Part shown: piece by piece, positions 6,297-15,193 of the stretch
How the letters are laid out: the number at the start of each line of letters is the position of its first letter
Position numbering within the stretch: the first letter of the stretch is position 1
Assembly (NCBI GenBank): GCA_905214225.1
Contig: CAJMLL010000043.1
Span: 1-21,310 of the forward strand
Direction of reading: 5' to 3'
DNA length: 21,310 nucleotides
Source: an uncultured bacterium
Lineage (GTDB): Bacteria; Bacillota; Clostridia; Peptostreptococcales; Anaerovoracaceae
The notes under the pieces: model-generated
Told to the model about the DNA's origin: nothing
Database searches by the model: none
The model's input: the letters and a program-made list of their open reading frames with translations, nothing else
Translations under genes and position numbers: made by a program

Positions 6297-8251
6297 GCGG
6301 CAAAGCTATCGCTGAATTTTATCATATCTTGCATATTGATTTCGTTATATAAATCGACGACGAAGATAAAGCGGATTTTCCCACTTGCCAGGTCGTTTTT
6401 TGCCCTGTCTCTTTCATCGTCCGGGCTTTCCGCGGATAAAGCCATTGACGGAATCCCCTGACGAGTAAAATATTCCGCCATATATTCTGCGTGACGGACG
6501 CTGACACAGAAACCCAGACCTTTTATCATTGAAATATCTGTGCAGTAGCGCTGGACACTCTTCAGAATCAGGCTGGCACGTCTCTGATCGGCAGTGTAGA
6601 CATACAGGTTTTCCAGTTCATGCACGTCATAGCGCCCGTTCGTCCATTTAACGTTTCGATAATCAACGTTATCTGCAATTTCAAAATACTGGAAGCTGCT
6701 GAGCAGGCCGCGGTCGATGGCTTCTCCTAAGGAAATTTCTGCAGCAATCCGGCCTCCGAAATACTGGAGAATATCTTTTCCGTCCATGCGCTGAGGGGTT
6801 GCCGTCAGGCCCAGAAGAATCTCAGGGTTATAGTGGCCGAGCAGCGTCTGATAGGAGTTCGCTGCAGCGTGGTGAAACTCATCGACAATGATGAAGTCGT
6901 AAAAATCGGAAGTCGTCTTCTCGGCAAGGTGCGATGAATTAAAGGACTGGATGCTGATGAAGAGGTGATCGATTCCATCATCCGGAGTATGCCCTCCCAC
7001 AAGCAGCCCGCCGAAATTAAAGTCATTCAACACTTCTCTGAATTTTTCCAGACTCTGTTCCAGTATTTCTTTTCGATGTGCGACGAATAATAAACGCGCC
7101 GGCTTCCCCTCTTTTCTGCGTTCCTCTGCAAAGCGCTTGTAGTCAAAGGCCGCAATAATGGTTTTCCCTGTGCCTGTTGCCGCGGCAACTAGATTTCTGT
7201 TTCTTCCATACACTCTGCGCTCCGCATCCAGACGATCCAGAATCTCCTGCTGATAGGCATATGGGCGGAAAGTCAGCTGCAAATGGTGCTGCATTCTGTT
7301 CTTTTCCGGCGGCATAAGCTCTCTCTGCAGTTTCTTACAGCAGTCAGGAGAATTTGGATCAAATGTTTCAAACGATGGATCATTCCAGTAACTTTCAAAG
7401 GATGCGCTGAACTTCTGCAGGATATCAAAGGATTCTTTTTCTGTAACTTTGACGTTCCACTCTAATCCTCCCGTCAGTGCAGGGCTGGAAAGGTTGGAAG
7501 ATCCAATGTAGGCCGTAGAAAACCCAGTCTTTCTGTAGAAGAAATAGGATTTTGCGTGCAGACGGGCATGGCTTGTATCATAATTGATTTTTACTTCTGT
7601 ATGGGGAAGTTTGGCAAGTTCTTCAATCGCCTTATAGTCCGTAGCCCGAACATAAGTCGTTGCAATGATGCGGAGCTGCACGTCATCACGGCCGGTAAAC
7701 TGTTTAAGTTCCGGAAGCAGAACACGAATTGCACTCCACTTAATAAAGGAAACCAGAAGATCCACCCGGTCTGAAGTCACCAGCTCTTTTTTCAGTTCGT
7801 GCAGCATGCTCGGTTCATTCCTGGAGCCAGTGAACAGGGAGTTTTCAAGAATCGATGTTTCCGGACGCGGCGCTTTAACAGCAGACAGCGCCCGCAGACT
7901 ATTCATTTTCTTATACAGCGCAGTCAGGATTTCCCCTTCTTCGATGATTTTACTGTCCAGGACAGCATCTTCATCCGCATAGGAAGCGATCTCATCGATA
8001 ATGTTATTACAAAGGGTTATCTGGTCAAGAAGTGCATCTGCATCTTCTCCTGACCCGTGCCCTTCCCGCACAATCCGAAGTCCCTGTTCAATCACTCCAG
8101 ACATGTAAATCGTGAGAATTTTTCTGGCATCATCTGCATCCAGATGACCGATGTCAACGTCGTACTGCTCGGGGCTCAGCTTCTCCAGATACCCTTTCAG
8201 CCTTGTGTTTACTATTTGTTCGTAAATTCCTTCAGGAAGTGTCTTTTCCAT
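6293..8251 (-). pseudogene. PLD-DEAD superfamily II helicase, 3'-truncated
   Basis: This encodes the front two-thirds of a large DNA helicase-like protein with an N-terminal phospholipase-D-type nuclease domain. Numbered from the ATG at 8251: 'PRPETSILENSLFTGS' introduces a PLD domain with H232-x-K234 and GSSN (250-253); the helicase core has Walker A AATGTGKT (357-364), DEFH (457-460) and LTATP (482-486). It reads into the second RecA lobe ('FVVDLYNE') and then switches to 17 unrelated residues and a stop at 6293. The expected DIP motif, the arginine-finger motif VI and the C-terminal domain of full-length relatives (about 1000 residues) are missing. The break at about 6340 coincides with insertion-sequence debris. 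The ATG at 8251 is preferred to the upstream TTG at 8302 because relatives begin near 'LPEGIYE' and the likely transcription start is near 8305. It was probably a repair or defence enzyme; it is very unlikely to be an active helicase now. Confidence 0.85.
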
Positions 8252-8311
8252 TGCCTTCACCGTTATTTCAAATAAATTACGATCTTGCTGCTGTGTTAAC
8301 AACTCCCATCT

Positions 8312-8341
8312 ATTTTACCAGCTTACCCCTGCCTGGGTAAA
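8312..8341 (-). promoter_or_regulatory. Probable promoter of the helicase gene with internal inverted repeat
   Basis: On the minus strand TTTACC (8341-8336) and TAAAAT (8317-8312) are 18 bp apart. The spacer overlaps an inverted repeat, TTACCC-N6-GGGTAA (8323-8340), that could be a repressor site. Transcription would begin near 8305. Confidence 0.45.
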
Positions 8342-8434
8342 CTGCCGTGTGGAAATTTACTGAACATTTTTCTTTTAATTTATCTGCGGGTATAATAGTG
8401 AGTAAGAGAGACGACAGAAAGGGGCAGAATTGGC

Positions 8435-9184
8435 ATGATGGGCAGAAACTTAAAGGATCATCAAACAGAGAAGCGCAGCCGCCGGGTGAATATGGATTTT
8501 CGGAGTTACCCGAAGGTGAAGGCCCGCCGTCATGGAAAGGCTGAAATCGGCGCAGATCCTGCGCATAAGAAAAAGCGCGTCTCTTTCCATCTGCAGGCAC
8601 CGAAACTTCCGAAAATGCCGACACTCCCGGAACTTCACCCCCTGACCAGAGAGCAGCTCCGCAGAAAAGCGGAGGACTTTGTGAAGCCATATAAACAGGA
8701 GGCGGAGGACATCGTCAGCCATAAAGAATCGATGGAAGACCTGCTCATCAAGGCGGATAAGAAACTGAAGGAAATCCCGAAATACGGCCGCAAGATCGCT
8801 TACATTCCGGAAATGACGCTGCTTCTGAAAAGCTGGATCACGCGGGAATACACGGACATCGGTCTGCCCCAGCTGATTCTGATCATCGCCGCCCTGCTCT
8901 ACTTTGTCTCGCCCCTGAACATTATCCCGGACAGCATCCCGGGCCTGGGCATCCTGGACGACGCCCTCGTTGCCGGCTTCATCATGAAATGGTGCCAGAA
9001 TGACATCGATAAGTACATGAAATGGCTGAAAAAACAGCGTAAGGACGGAAACTCAGATGGACAAAATAAAACCGGCAGGGAGTCAGACGCGGAAGCCTCC
9101 GACCATGAGAAAATTCTGCCGGGCAGTGAACCATCCCCTTCCTCTCAGAAAAGCGGCTCGGAAACAACGGATGAAGCCGGTTAA
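8435..9184 (+). CDS. YkvA-like DUF1232 membrane protein
   Basis: This is a 249-residue protein with the DUF1232 (YkvA) signature at about residues 150-185: 'LLYFVSPLNIIPDSIPGLGI' then LDDALVAGF. That region is one membrane-associated hydrophobic hairpin. The family has no established biochemical function. The N-terminal 120 residues are very basic and Pro/Lys-rich, with a helical segment (about 70-115); the C-terminal 50 residues are polar and low in complexity. It is longer than the usual 100-150-residue relatives because of these two extensions. The start ATG at 8435 has an AAAGGGG site 11 bases upstream; a second ATG follows immediately (8438). A good -10 (TATAAT, 8391-8396) lies upstream but a convincing -35 was not seen. 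It is monocistronic and ends at the bidirectional terminator 9193-9240. Confidence 0.8.
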   Translation: MMGRNLKDHQTEKRSRRVNMDFRSYPKVKARRHGKAEIGADPAHKKKRVSFHLQAPKLPKMPTLPELHPLTREQLRRKAEDFVKPYKQEAEDIVSHKESMEDLLIKADKKLKEIPKYGRKIAYIPEMTLLLKSWITREYTDIGLPQLILIIAALLYFVSPLNIIPDSIPGLGILDDALVAGFIMKWCQNDIDKYMKWLKKQRKDGNSDGQNKTGRESDAEASDHEKILPGSEPSPSSQKSGSETTDEAG

Positions 9185-9192
9185 ATGAAAAG

Positions 9193-9240
9193 AAGGCAGC
9201 TGCACCGCGCTCTTCAGCAGAGCCGGGTGCGGCTGCCTTT
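9193..9240. terminator. Bidirectional terminator between convergent genes
   Basis: GGCAGCTGCACC (9195-9206) pairs with GGTGCGGCTGCC (9226-9237), 12 bp including one G-U pair, extended by A/T pairs. On the minus strand the stem is followed by a T-rich tract (TTCTTTTC). On the plus side TTT follows. It serves the YkvA-like gene and the AlkD operon. Confidence 0.8.
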
Positions 9241-9274
9241 GTATCTCTGTAAACTCAGCCTGGAAGAATCTGCA

Positions 9275-9946
9275 TCAGATGTATTTCGACCCCTCCCGGA
9301 TGCTGAGCGGCGCCATTTCACTGCGGTATTCTCTGATGAATTCTCTCACCCAGTCCGGGTTCGTCTTGGAATAGTCACGGAGGGCCCAGCCTATGGCCTT
9401 GTTGATAAAGAATTCTTTACTCCCGAAATTGTTTACGAGAATCGATTTAAGTAAATTTGTATTTGTATTTTCTTTTCTTCCTCTCTGATGGTCGATGGCG
9501 GCCCGGCGGACCCAGAAATCGGGATCTTTCGACCATCTCAGCATCAGCTGGTCCACTTCCGGATTTGGAAATTCAATGTTTCCGATGATTTCATCCAGAG
9601 AATCCACGCTGTCCCACCACTGTTTTGATCGGAGGTATTTCTCCAGATGCGGAATGTCGGATACCGTCAGGTATTTATGGAGCCTGAAAAGGTAATCTGC
9701 CACAAAATACTGCATTTCCCGGTGTTCATCCTCCCAGCAGAGGTCCAGAAGTTTCCAGTTTATTTCTTCTTTCTTCTTTTCTTCCTTTAAGATTCTTTTA
9801 TAGCAGGCTCTTCTGGCTGCGGCCTTGATGCCGTAAAAAACGAACTGATTCCGCATATAGGCAGCCATATGAACAGCGTCATCAGGATTCGCGGCCGCGC
9901 GGAAGTTCTCGTCGAGCTCTTGGCATATTTGTTTTGTCCCGGTCAT
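9275..9946 (-). CDS. alkD: AlkD-type DNA alkylation repair glycosylase
   Basis: This is a HEAT-like-repeat DNA glycosylase that removes alkylated purines such as 3- and 7-methyl adducts from DNA. The 223-residue length matches the family. 'MAAYMRNQFVFYGIKAAARR' near the N-terminus is the family entry motif. Candidate residues corresponding to those lining the active site in Bacillus cereus AlkD (W109, D113, W187) are visible as W111, D115 and W187 in 'KQWWDSVD' and 'AIGWALRDYSK'. The start ATG at 9946 follows AAAGGGAA. It is the last gene of an operon with the membrane protein (33-nt gap) and the broken phospholipase gene, and stops shortly before the bidirectional terminator. Why a repair gene sits in this operon is not evident. 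Confidence 0.9.
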   Translation of the reverse strand: MTGTKQICQELDENFRAAANPDDAVHMAAYMRNQFVFYGIKAAARRACYKRILKEEKKKEEINWKLLDLCWEDEHREMQYFVADYLFRLHKYLTVSDIPHLEKYLRSKQWWDSVDSLDEIIGNIEFPNPEVDQLMLRWSKDPDFWVRRAAIDHQRGRKENTNTNLLKSILVNNFGSKEFFINKAIGWALRDYSKTNPDWVREFIREYRSEMAPLSIREGSKYI

Positions 9947-9978
9947 GGTGGTTCCCTTTCTATATGGTAAAGTTCTGG

Positions 9979-10560
9979 CTATTTCCTGCTGCTGACCAGC
10001 ATGACGATGACCAGAGCGGCCATGCTGACGGCTTCAGTGATCAGCGGAATCATGGCGGCGTAAAAGGCCCGGTCCGCCTGCATCCGGTAGTAGGCGACAT
10101 ACAGGACCATGCTGATGACGTATGCGGCGGCAATGACGATGGTCATGAACATGGTCTGCGGCATGCGGAAGACGGATGCACCTGCCAGTGCGCTGACGGC
10201 GTTGATTTCCAGCGCGGCCCAGCCGGTGATCAGAACTAGCTCCGTGGTCACGATCCGGTGGAAGACTCTGGTCGTCAAAAGCAGCATGACAAGGTAGAGT
10301 GCGGCTGCTGCAATAAGAATCAGAGTTCCGCTGAGTTTTCTGCTCCCCTCTCCCGGTAGATGATTGGATCCGCTGAGGGACAGAATCATGCCGGTGACGC
10401 CGCAGACTGCAGTGATCAGGAGCAGCGCGCCGTTCAGGCCGGACGCGCGGTTTACGCTGACGCCCGGACGGTAGGAAATACTCCACCAGATCAGATAGAA
10501 CACGCAGCAGATAACCAGCAGAATCTGGCCGGTTAAGAGTTTCTGCAGCGGGCTGTTCAT
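9979..10560 (-). CDS. Small polytopic membrane protein of unknown function
   Basis: I do not recognise this 193-residue protein. It has about six hydrophobic segments (near residues 10-28, 43-62, 78-96, 105-125, 137-157 and 168-188) with short polar loops and a two-basic-residue end, so it is an integral membrane protein with little outside the bilayer. Its ATG overlaps the stop of the preceding phospholipase fragment by four bases (ATGA at 10557-10560), which indicates translational coupling. The intact phospholipase paralogue at 13328-14194 is also followed by an overlapping membrane-protein gene, although of a different family. No signal peptide or catalytic motif was found. Confidence 0.75.
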   Translation of the reverse strand: MNSPLQKLLTGQILLVICCVFYLIWWSISYRPGVSVNRASGLNGALLLITAVCGVTGMILSLSGSNHLPGEGSRKLSGTLILIAAAALYLVMLLLTTRVFHRIVTTELVLITGWAALEINAVSALAGASVFRMPQTMFMTIVIAAAYVISMVLYVAYYRMQADRAFYAAMIPLITEAVSMAALVIVMLVSSRK

Positions 10561-10946
10561 TCTGCCTTCACCACCTCACTGGGGGTTTCTGCTTCTGCGG
10601 ATTCGGCAGAATTGGACGCTTCAGCAGCTTTGGATGTTTCTTCAGGGCCAGCGGCTTCCGCACTTTCTGCCGGAATCCCTTCAAAGGAATAGTCGAAAAT
10701 CGGATCGGCTCCGCTCTCCCCTGCCTTCCAGCTGAGGAAGTGATTGATAAAGTCAGCGGCGCGGCCGCAGCCGGTCTGATAAAGCTCCATCAGTTTTTCA
10801 TTGCTCTTATCACAGGCCGGGTTTCCGTCTGGATTGATGATCATGCCGTGAAGCTGTGGGTAGACGCCGCCGATGTGCATGAGCAGGTAGAGGAATTTCC
10901 GTTTGGCCGGATTCTTGCAGAGCAGGATCCGGTTTTCTTTTACCAT
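10557..10946 (-). pseudogene. Zinc-dependent phospholipase C-like protein, 3' fragment
   Basis: This frame holds the C-terminal part of the phospholipase-like gene begun at 11455. 'NRILLCKNPAKRKFLYLLMH' and 'MHGMIINPDGNPACDKSNEKLMELY' match the intact paralogue ('NKLLLCKNQVKRDLVHTLMR', 'MHGLIVNPAGNPACEESNACLMQLY'). Its first codon ATG (10946) overlaps the stop of the upstream fragment in ATGGTAA, so re-initiation after the upstream stop is possible although no clear ribosome binding site was found. The last 35 residues are an Ala/Glu/Ser-rich tail absent from the paralogue. It contains none of the zinc ligands. Confidence 0.8.
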
Positions 10947-11455
10947 ATCGATATTTCTTCCTCTGAAACACCCGGGTAAAACGGCGCGATCACTCTTGCA
11001 TTGAAGGTGGACGGATGGATGTGGCGCGTCAGCGAGTGTGTTACCGGGTTCAGGCCGTCCTTCAGCATCAGGTAACGGTCAAACTCCCCTTCGATTTCGG
11101 TATGCTGAAGATCCGTCGCAGCGGTCAGTTCATTCACATAGCCGTGGCAGCTGACGTCCAGGGCAAAATGCGCCAGCACGCCATAAATATAGGCAAGGGA
11201 TGCATCTTTATGGGAGCTTTTATCCATTGTCTTCGCGCAGCGGCTGAAAAATTTCCTTCCTGACTCCTGATGCAGGAGATTTCCGATTTTATTCACCCCG
11301 TTTGGATGAAGAGCGTCGTAATAGAATAAAATATCCGGGCCGTGAAGACCGGCCTGGTAAAGATGAAGATTTTCTTTAATGATTTCCCGCTCCTGCGGAT
11401 TGAGCCGGCTTATGATTTCTTTTCCCAGCCGGCAGTGTGCATAGGTTGAAGGCAT
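10940..11455 (-). pseudogene. Zinc-dependent phospholipase C-like protein, 5' fragment with all metal ligands
   Basis: This is the N-terminal 171 residues of a PF00882-type protein related to the catalytic domain of zinc phospholipases C. From the ATG at 11455 (AGAGAGG site upstream) it reads MPSTYAH...GLHGPDILFYY...HFALDVSCHGYV...HTEIEGEFD, so the candidate metal ligands of the family (His 7, Asp 41, the HxxxD pair, two further His and a Glu) are retained. Compared with the paralogue at 13328-14194, about 13 bases are missing after 'VSEEEI', which throws the frame into a stop at 10942-10940. The break lies after the catalytic half, so partial function cannot be excluded. No signal peptide is seen, unlike secreted toxins of this family. 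The entry is classed as a pseudogene because of the frameshift. Confidence 0.82.
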
Positions 11456-11910
11456 GGGCTTTACCTCTCTTTCTGATCGTCTTTTCTCTTTCTTATGTTT
11501 CTTTTATTGGAATCTGCCGATTCTGCGGCAGACGTCATGCGTGATCGATGCGTCATGTGTGATCGATGATGTGATGAATCGCGTGAAATCATGTGATGAA
11601 GTACATAACGGACTGTGTGATGAATTGTATGGTGCCGCTCTGCCATGCAGTCCGGACCGCAGTACGGTATCCATTCTTTCCCCTGGTCCGCAGATATTTC
11701 CGTTATCACACCCTGTCTCTATTGTAGTTCCAGGAAGGAAAGAAGGCAAATGTGATCTGGTCGGAGAGAGCATGCGCGAAGGGAGCCGGGAGGCGTTCCA
11801 GGCATCAGGCTGCGTCATCTTCTCACATTCAATAAGCTTAGTTAGGCTCTTCTCCCCCACAGCTCTTGATCAGCATCTGGGTCCTTGAAGCTCCATTCAT
11901 GACGGGTACA
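11456..11910. other. 455-bp gap without a convincing gene
   Basis: Several overlapping open frames exist on both strands but none has a good ribosome binding site or recognisable protein. The interval holds the ribosome binding site of the phospholipase fragment, a repeat cluster (11533-11624) and an inverted repeat CGGACTG/CAGTCCG (11609-11654). Confidence 0.5.
11533..11624. repeat. 18-bp tandem repeat and spaced GTGATGAA motifs
   Basis: CGTCATGCGTGATCGATG (11533-11550) is followed directly by a copy with one change (11551-11568). GTGATGAA then recurs at 11571, 11593 and 11617. The spacing of 18-24 bp resembles a degenerate iterated binding array upstream of the broken phospholipase operon. 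No function is assigned. Confidence 0.5.
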
Positions 11911-11951
11911 GAAAAACAAAGGGCGTATTTCCTTGCGGAACTGCCCTTTGT
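11911..11951 (-). terminator. Rho-independent terminator of the UMF1/phospholipase operon
   Basis: ACAAAGGGC (11916-11924) pairs perfectly with GCCCTTTGT (11943-11951). Read on the minus strand the stem is followed by TTTTTC. It lies 34 bp past the transporter stop. Confidence 0.85.
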
Positions 11952-11985
11952 CGCGAAGATATATGGTTAAAAATAAGGGAAGGCT

Positions 11986-13362
11986 TTATAATCCGGCGGT
12001 TCCCCCGGAAAGCGGCATGCCTGTGCCTGCGCTCATGTCTCCGCCGGCGGAGTTTCCTTCCTTTCTGCTGCGTCCGTTCTCTGCCCGGTCTGCAGCGCGG
12101 AGGAAGAGGAAGCCCAGCGCGAAGAAGATGGCCAGGCAGGCGACGGCGGTGTTGATGGTTCCGCCCGCGAACTTGATGGCTGCGATGACGATGGAGCCGA
12201 GGAAAGACGCGCCCTTGGAGAAGATATCATAGATGCCGAAATATTCTCCCGAACGCTCCGGCGGGATAATCTTGGAATAGTAGGATCTGGACAGGGACTG
12301 AATGGAGCCCTGGAAACAGCCGACGCCGAATGCCAGAATTGCAAAGTCCACAAGGGTCTTCAGGGTCAGCGCGTACAGGCAGATTCCGAAGTAACCGGCG
12401 ATGCAGACCAGAATCAGTGTGACGGTGTGGTATTTCTTCGAAAGTTTTCCGAACACCAGGGAGCCGCCGAATGCGACGACCTGGGTCGCGAGAAGGAAGA
12501 TGACCTGCCCGACTGCGTTCAGATTCAGATCCGTTCCGATGTTGATACAGTTGTCAATGATCGTCCCGACGCCGTCAATATAGAGGAAGAAAGCGATCAG
12601 GAACAGGAGGACTTTCCGATCCTTCAGAGCGATGTGCTTGAGCGTTCCGCCGATGCGGGAAACGGCCGCGCGGACGGCGTGGGCATTGCGCTCGACGTAA
12701 TTTTTCTGTTTATAGTTCTTTATCAGCGGCAGGGTGACCAGAATCCACCAGACTCCGGTTACGGTAAAGCCGATGATCATGGACAGACGGTTGGAAATGG
12801 CGCCGATCATGTCCGGTCCAAGCACGTAGGCGGCCAGTGCGGCGATGAAGGGAATGCAGGATCCGATGTAGCCCCAGGCATAGCCGTACGAGGAAACCTC
12901 GTCCATCTTATCTTCCACGGTGATGTCGTTCAGCATGGAATCATAGATCGTCAGTGAGGTATTGTAGAAAATCCTGCCAATCATGTAAATCATCATGAAG
13001 GACACCCAGCCGACGGCAAAACCGTTCAGGATGCATCCTGCCGCGCCGATTGCGGTGACGGTGGAAAAGAACAGTTTCTTCCGGTCTTTATGGTCGGCCA
13101 GGGCGCCGATTACCGGACCCAGCAGTGCGACCACCACCGTGACGATGGCGATCGTCAGCGAATAATAGGCCGTTGCCTGGTCGGAGCTGATCTGCCCTGC
13201 CCCGTTTCCGATGGCCAGGTGCTTGAACCAGATCGGGATCAGCGAGCATGCAAGCATCGTGTATGCCGAGTTTCCCACATCGTAAAGCACCCATGAAAAT
13301 TCCTGCTCGTTCAGATTGTGGAAGACTTTACTGTGGTTGAGTTTCTGAAACAGCGTATGCAT
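11986..13362 (-). CDS. UMF1/Atg22-like major facilitator transporter
   Basis: This is a 458-residue major facilitator superfamily protein. The N-terminal 'EFSWVLYDVGNSAYTM' matches the signature of the UMF1 family related to yeast vacuolar Atg22, an amino-acid effluxer; 'GPVIGALADHKDRKK' is the MFS loop 2-3 motif. About 12 membrane segments are spaced through residues 25-430, with a long cytoplasmic loop (about 215-250) and a Gly-rich polar tail of about 30 residues. Substrate is unknown; amino-acid or small-solute export is inferred only from Atg22. The ATG at 13362 lies 35 bases inside the 3' end of the phospholipase gene, with an AAAGGAG about 12 bases upstream, indicating an operon with coupled translation. 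A strong terminator follows at 11911-11951. Confidence 0.88.
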   Translation of the reverse strand: MHTLFQKLNHSKVFHNLNEQEFSWVLYDVGNSAYTMLACSLIPIWFKHLAIGNGAGQISSDQATAYYSLTIAIVTVVVALLGPVIGALADHKDRKKLFFSTVTAIGAAGCILNGFAVGWVSFMMIYMIGRIFYNTSLTIYDSMLNDITVEDKMDEVSSYGYAWGYIGSCIPFIAALAAYVLGPDMIGAISNRLSMIIGFTVTGVWWILVTLPLIKNYKQKNYVERNAHAVRAAVSRIGGTLKHIALKDRKVLLFLIAFFLYIDGVGTIIDNCINIGTDLNLNAVGQVIFLLATQVVAFGGSLVFGKLSKKYHTVTLILVCIAGYFGICLYALTLKTLVDFAILAFGVGCFQGSIQSLSRSYYSKIIPPERSGEYFGIYDIFSKGASFLGSIVIAAIKFAGGTINTAVACLAIFFALGFLFLRAADRAENGRSRKEGNSAGGDMSAGTGMPLSGGTAGL

Positions 13363-14194
13363 GATTCGATTCTGCTCCTTTCCGGCTGTCTGCCGGTTCT
13401 CCGTTAAAGGCCAGACAAAATAAAGACTCGCAAGAGGTCTCCGTGTCTGTGAGGTAGCCCTTCAAATTCTTAATAAAGCGGATGCCCCGGTCCATCGCGT
13501 GGTCGTATAGCTGCATCAGGCAGGCATTGCTTTCTTCACAGGCGGGATTTCCAGCCGGGTTGACGATCAGTCCGTGCATCTCCTTATAATTCCCGCTCAC
13601 CCGCATCAGGGTATGAACCAGATCGCGTTTCACCTGATTCTTGCAGAGAAGCAGCTTGTTATCCCGCTTCATGCCTTTCAGGGCTTTTACAATCTGTTCT
13701 GCCGATACAGTCGGGTAAAACGGTGCGATGATTTCCGCGTTTTCCATGGAGGGGTGAATATGACCGGTCAGCGGGTGGACAACTGGATTCCAGCCATCTT
13801 TCAACATCAGCGCGCGGTCAAACTCCACTTCAATTTCGGCATGCGTCAGATTCATCTCTGCCGTCAGCCGGTTTACATATCCGTGACAGCTGACATCCAG
13901 TGCAAAATGAAGAAGCAGTCCATAGGTATAGGAAAGTGATGCGGCGCGGTTCCAACTTGAATTGACAGCCTCGATCGCATGCTTAAAAAATTTCTCACCG
14001 GGCTCCTCATGAATGCGGTATCCAAGCGAGTTTACTGGGTTGCGCTGCAGCGCTCTATAGTAAAACAGAATGTCCGGCCCGTGCAGACCGATGCGGTAAA
14101 GCTGCGGCCATGCATCGATGGTTCGCCGCTCGTCTCCGCTGATCCGGTCGTGAACCTCCATCCCGAGCCGGTAATGGGCATATGTAGATGGCAT
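13328..14194 (-). CDS. Zinc-dependent phospholipase C-like protein (intact paralogue)
   Basis: This is a 288-residue intracellular member of the PF00882 zinc-dependent phospholipase C family. The start is the ATG at 14194, which has AGGAGG eight bases upstream and gives the same MPSTYAH beginning as the paralogue; an in-frame ATG at 14242 is less likely. Candidate zinc ligands in order are H7, D41 (HGPDILFYY), H96 and D100 (HFALDVSCHGYV), H104, H118 and E122 (HAEIEVEFD), a pattern like that of Bacillus cereus phospholipase C (H118, D122, H128, H142, E146). Unlike secreted enzymes there is no signal peptide, and the N-terminal tryptophan ligand is not available. The substrate is therefore uncertain; a phospholipid or other phosphodiester is possible. 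It heads an operon with the UMF1 transporter. The close copy at 10557-11455 is frameshifted, so this may be the only working version. Confidence 0.87.
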   Translation of the reverse strand: MPSTYAHYRLGMEVHDRISGDERRTIDAWPQLYRIGLHGPDILFYYRALQRNPVNSLGYRIHEEPGEKFFKHAIEAVNSSWNRAASLSYTYGLLLHFALDVSCHGYVNRLTAEMNLTHAEIEVEFDRALMLKDGWNPVVHPLTGHIHPSMENAEIIAPFYPTVSAEQIVKALKGMKRDNKLLLCKNQVKRDLVHTLMRVSGNYKEMHGLIVNPAGNPACEESNACLMQLYDHAMDRGIRFIKNLKGYLTDTETSCESLFCLAFNGEPADSRKGAESNHAYAVSETQPQ

Positions 14195-14242
14195 GAAAAC
14201 GTTCCTCCTGATAATCGTATTCTTTTTTGCGGTTTTCCGCAT

Positions 14243-15142
14243 ACAGTCTCTATTTTCACCAGATGATGTAAACTCTGTAACCAGAGGAATGTAAAATTTT
14301 GCTTTTCAAATAAGGCTTAAAAATTAATCTTTCCGTAAAAGTGCCATATGTAACTGCAGTGGCTGCCCTGATTTTGCTTACAGAATCTGCTGCGTTTCCA
14401 ACTGCTGCTTTTCCTGAAATTCCGAAACGCTCAGGAGGAGTTCAGGAAAATTTGTTTTGGAATAATAGAATAATCTTGATTCCTAAACGGGTTCAGATGC
14501 ATGCATTTTTATTGCGCGCTAGTGAGTCGACAAAAAACGTAAAATCAGCTAAAAGGATTAATTTTCCCTATTATTCTTGTCCGTTGCAGGACGCAATATT
14601 CGGTAAAATGTGATTTGCTACATATTATTTCTGATAGTATATAAATAAATTACAACACTAAGAGAGAAAGCGGGTCATTTCTACGGCCGGAATCAGGGAA
14701 AGCTGTCCGGTTCCGAAGAAAACTCCCTTTCCGCGTTGAAAAATTTCAAATTATGGACTAAATGAAAACAAAAAAATTGAAAGTGCTATTTGTCACTGGA
14801 CATCTGAACCATTCTGACCAAAATATCTTGCCGCCAACACGGCCCAGAAGCGTCGGACTGGAACGGATCTTATCTCAATGCTGGGACAAACTGCATCCCC
14901 AGTCCGGAACCGACCAGAATAACAAGAACGTCAACCTTTCCCGCTCAGTAGCATCTGGCTGGTACCCTTAAACCTCGTTGTCGTCTGACGGAAAGGCAAT
15001 AAAAATGCATTTGCCGATGCATAGTCATATTACGGCCTAAAATAAAGCAGATCGCTTTTGTATACAGTATCCTGCTCGTTTTTCCCTCCTCAAATGCAAT
15101 GATTTCACTTCTTCAGCTGTTCAGCGCACAATTCTGTGGGCA
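14243..15142. other. About 900 bp without a convincing gene
   Basis: This AT-rich stretch contains only short open frames without ribosome binding sites or family resemblance (for example plus 14341-14613 and 14762-14971). Close to 14194 it must hold the promoter of the phospholipase operon, but no clear -35/-10 pair stood out. A palindromic ATGCAT pair occurs at about 15005-15022. A decayed gene or an unrecognised small RNA is possible. Confidence 0.5.
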
Positions 15143-15193
15143 GAAAAAAGAGCCACAATGATACGCTTTACGCTGTTTTATCATTCTGGCTCT
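15143..15193 (-). terminator. Strong terminator 120 bp beyond the HD-domain gene
   Basis: The arms 15149-15163 and 15179-15193 pair over 15 bp with one mismatch, and on the minus strand six T follow. The HD-domain gene ends at 15315, leaving an unusually long 3' untranslated region of about 120 nt before this stop signal. Confidence 0.85.

Noticed and set aside
8302..8302. TTG at 8302 as the helicase start
   Set aside because: The predicted transcription start is only about 3 bases upstream and relatives begin near LPEGIYE, so the ATG at 8251 is preferred.
11454..11888. Plus-strand 144-codon open frame upstream of the phospholipase fragment
   Set aside because: It is antisense to the start of the fragment, runs through the tandem repeats and has frames open on the other strand too; this looks like chance openness.
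14341..14971. Two plus-strand short open frames in the gap before the HD gene
   Set aside because: They have no ribosome binding site, odd composition and no recognisable motifs. A minus-strand hydrophobic 20-residue frame near 14900 was also considered as a toxin-like peptide but lacks a start and site.
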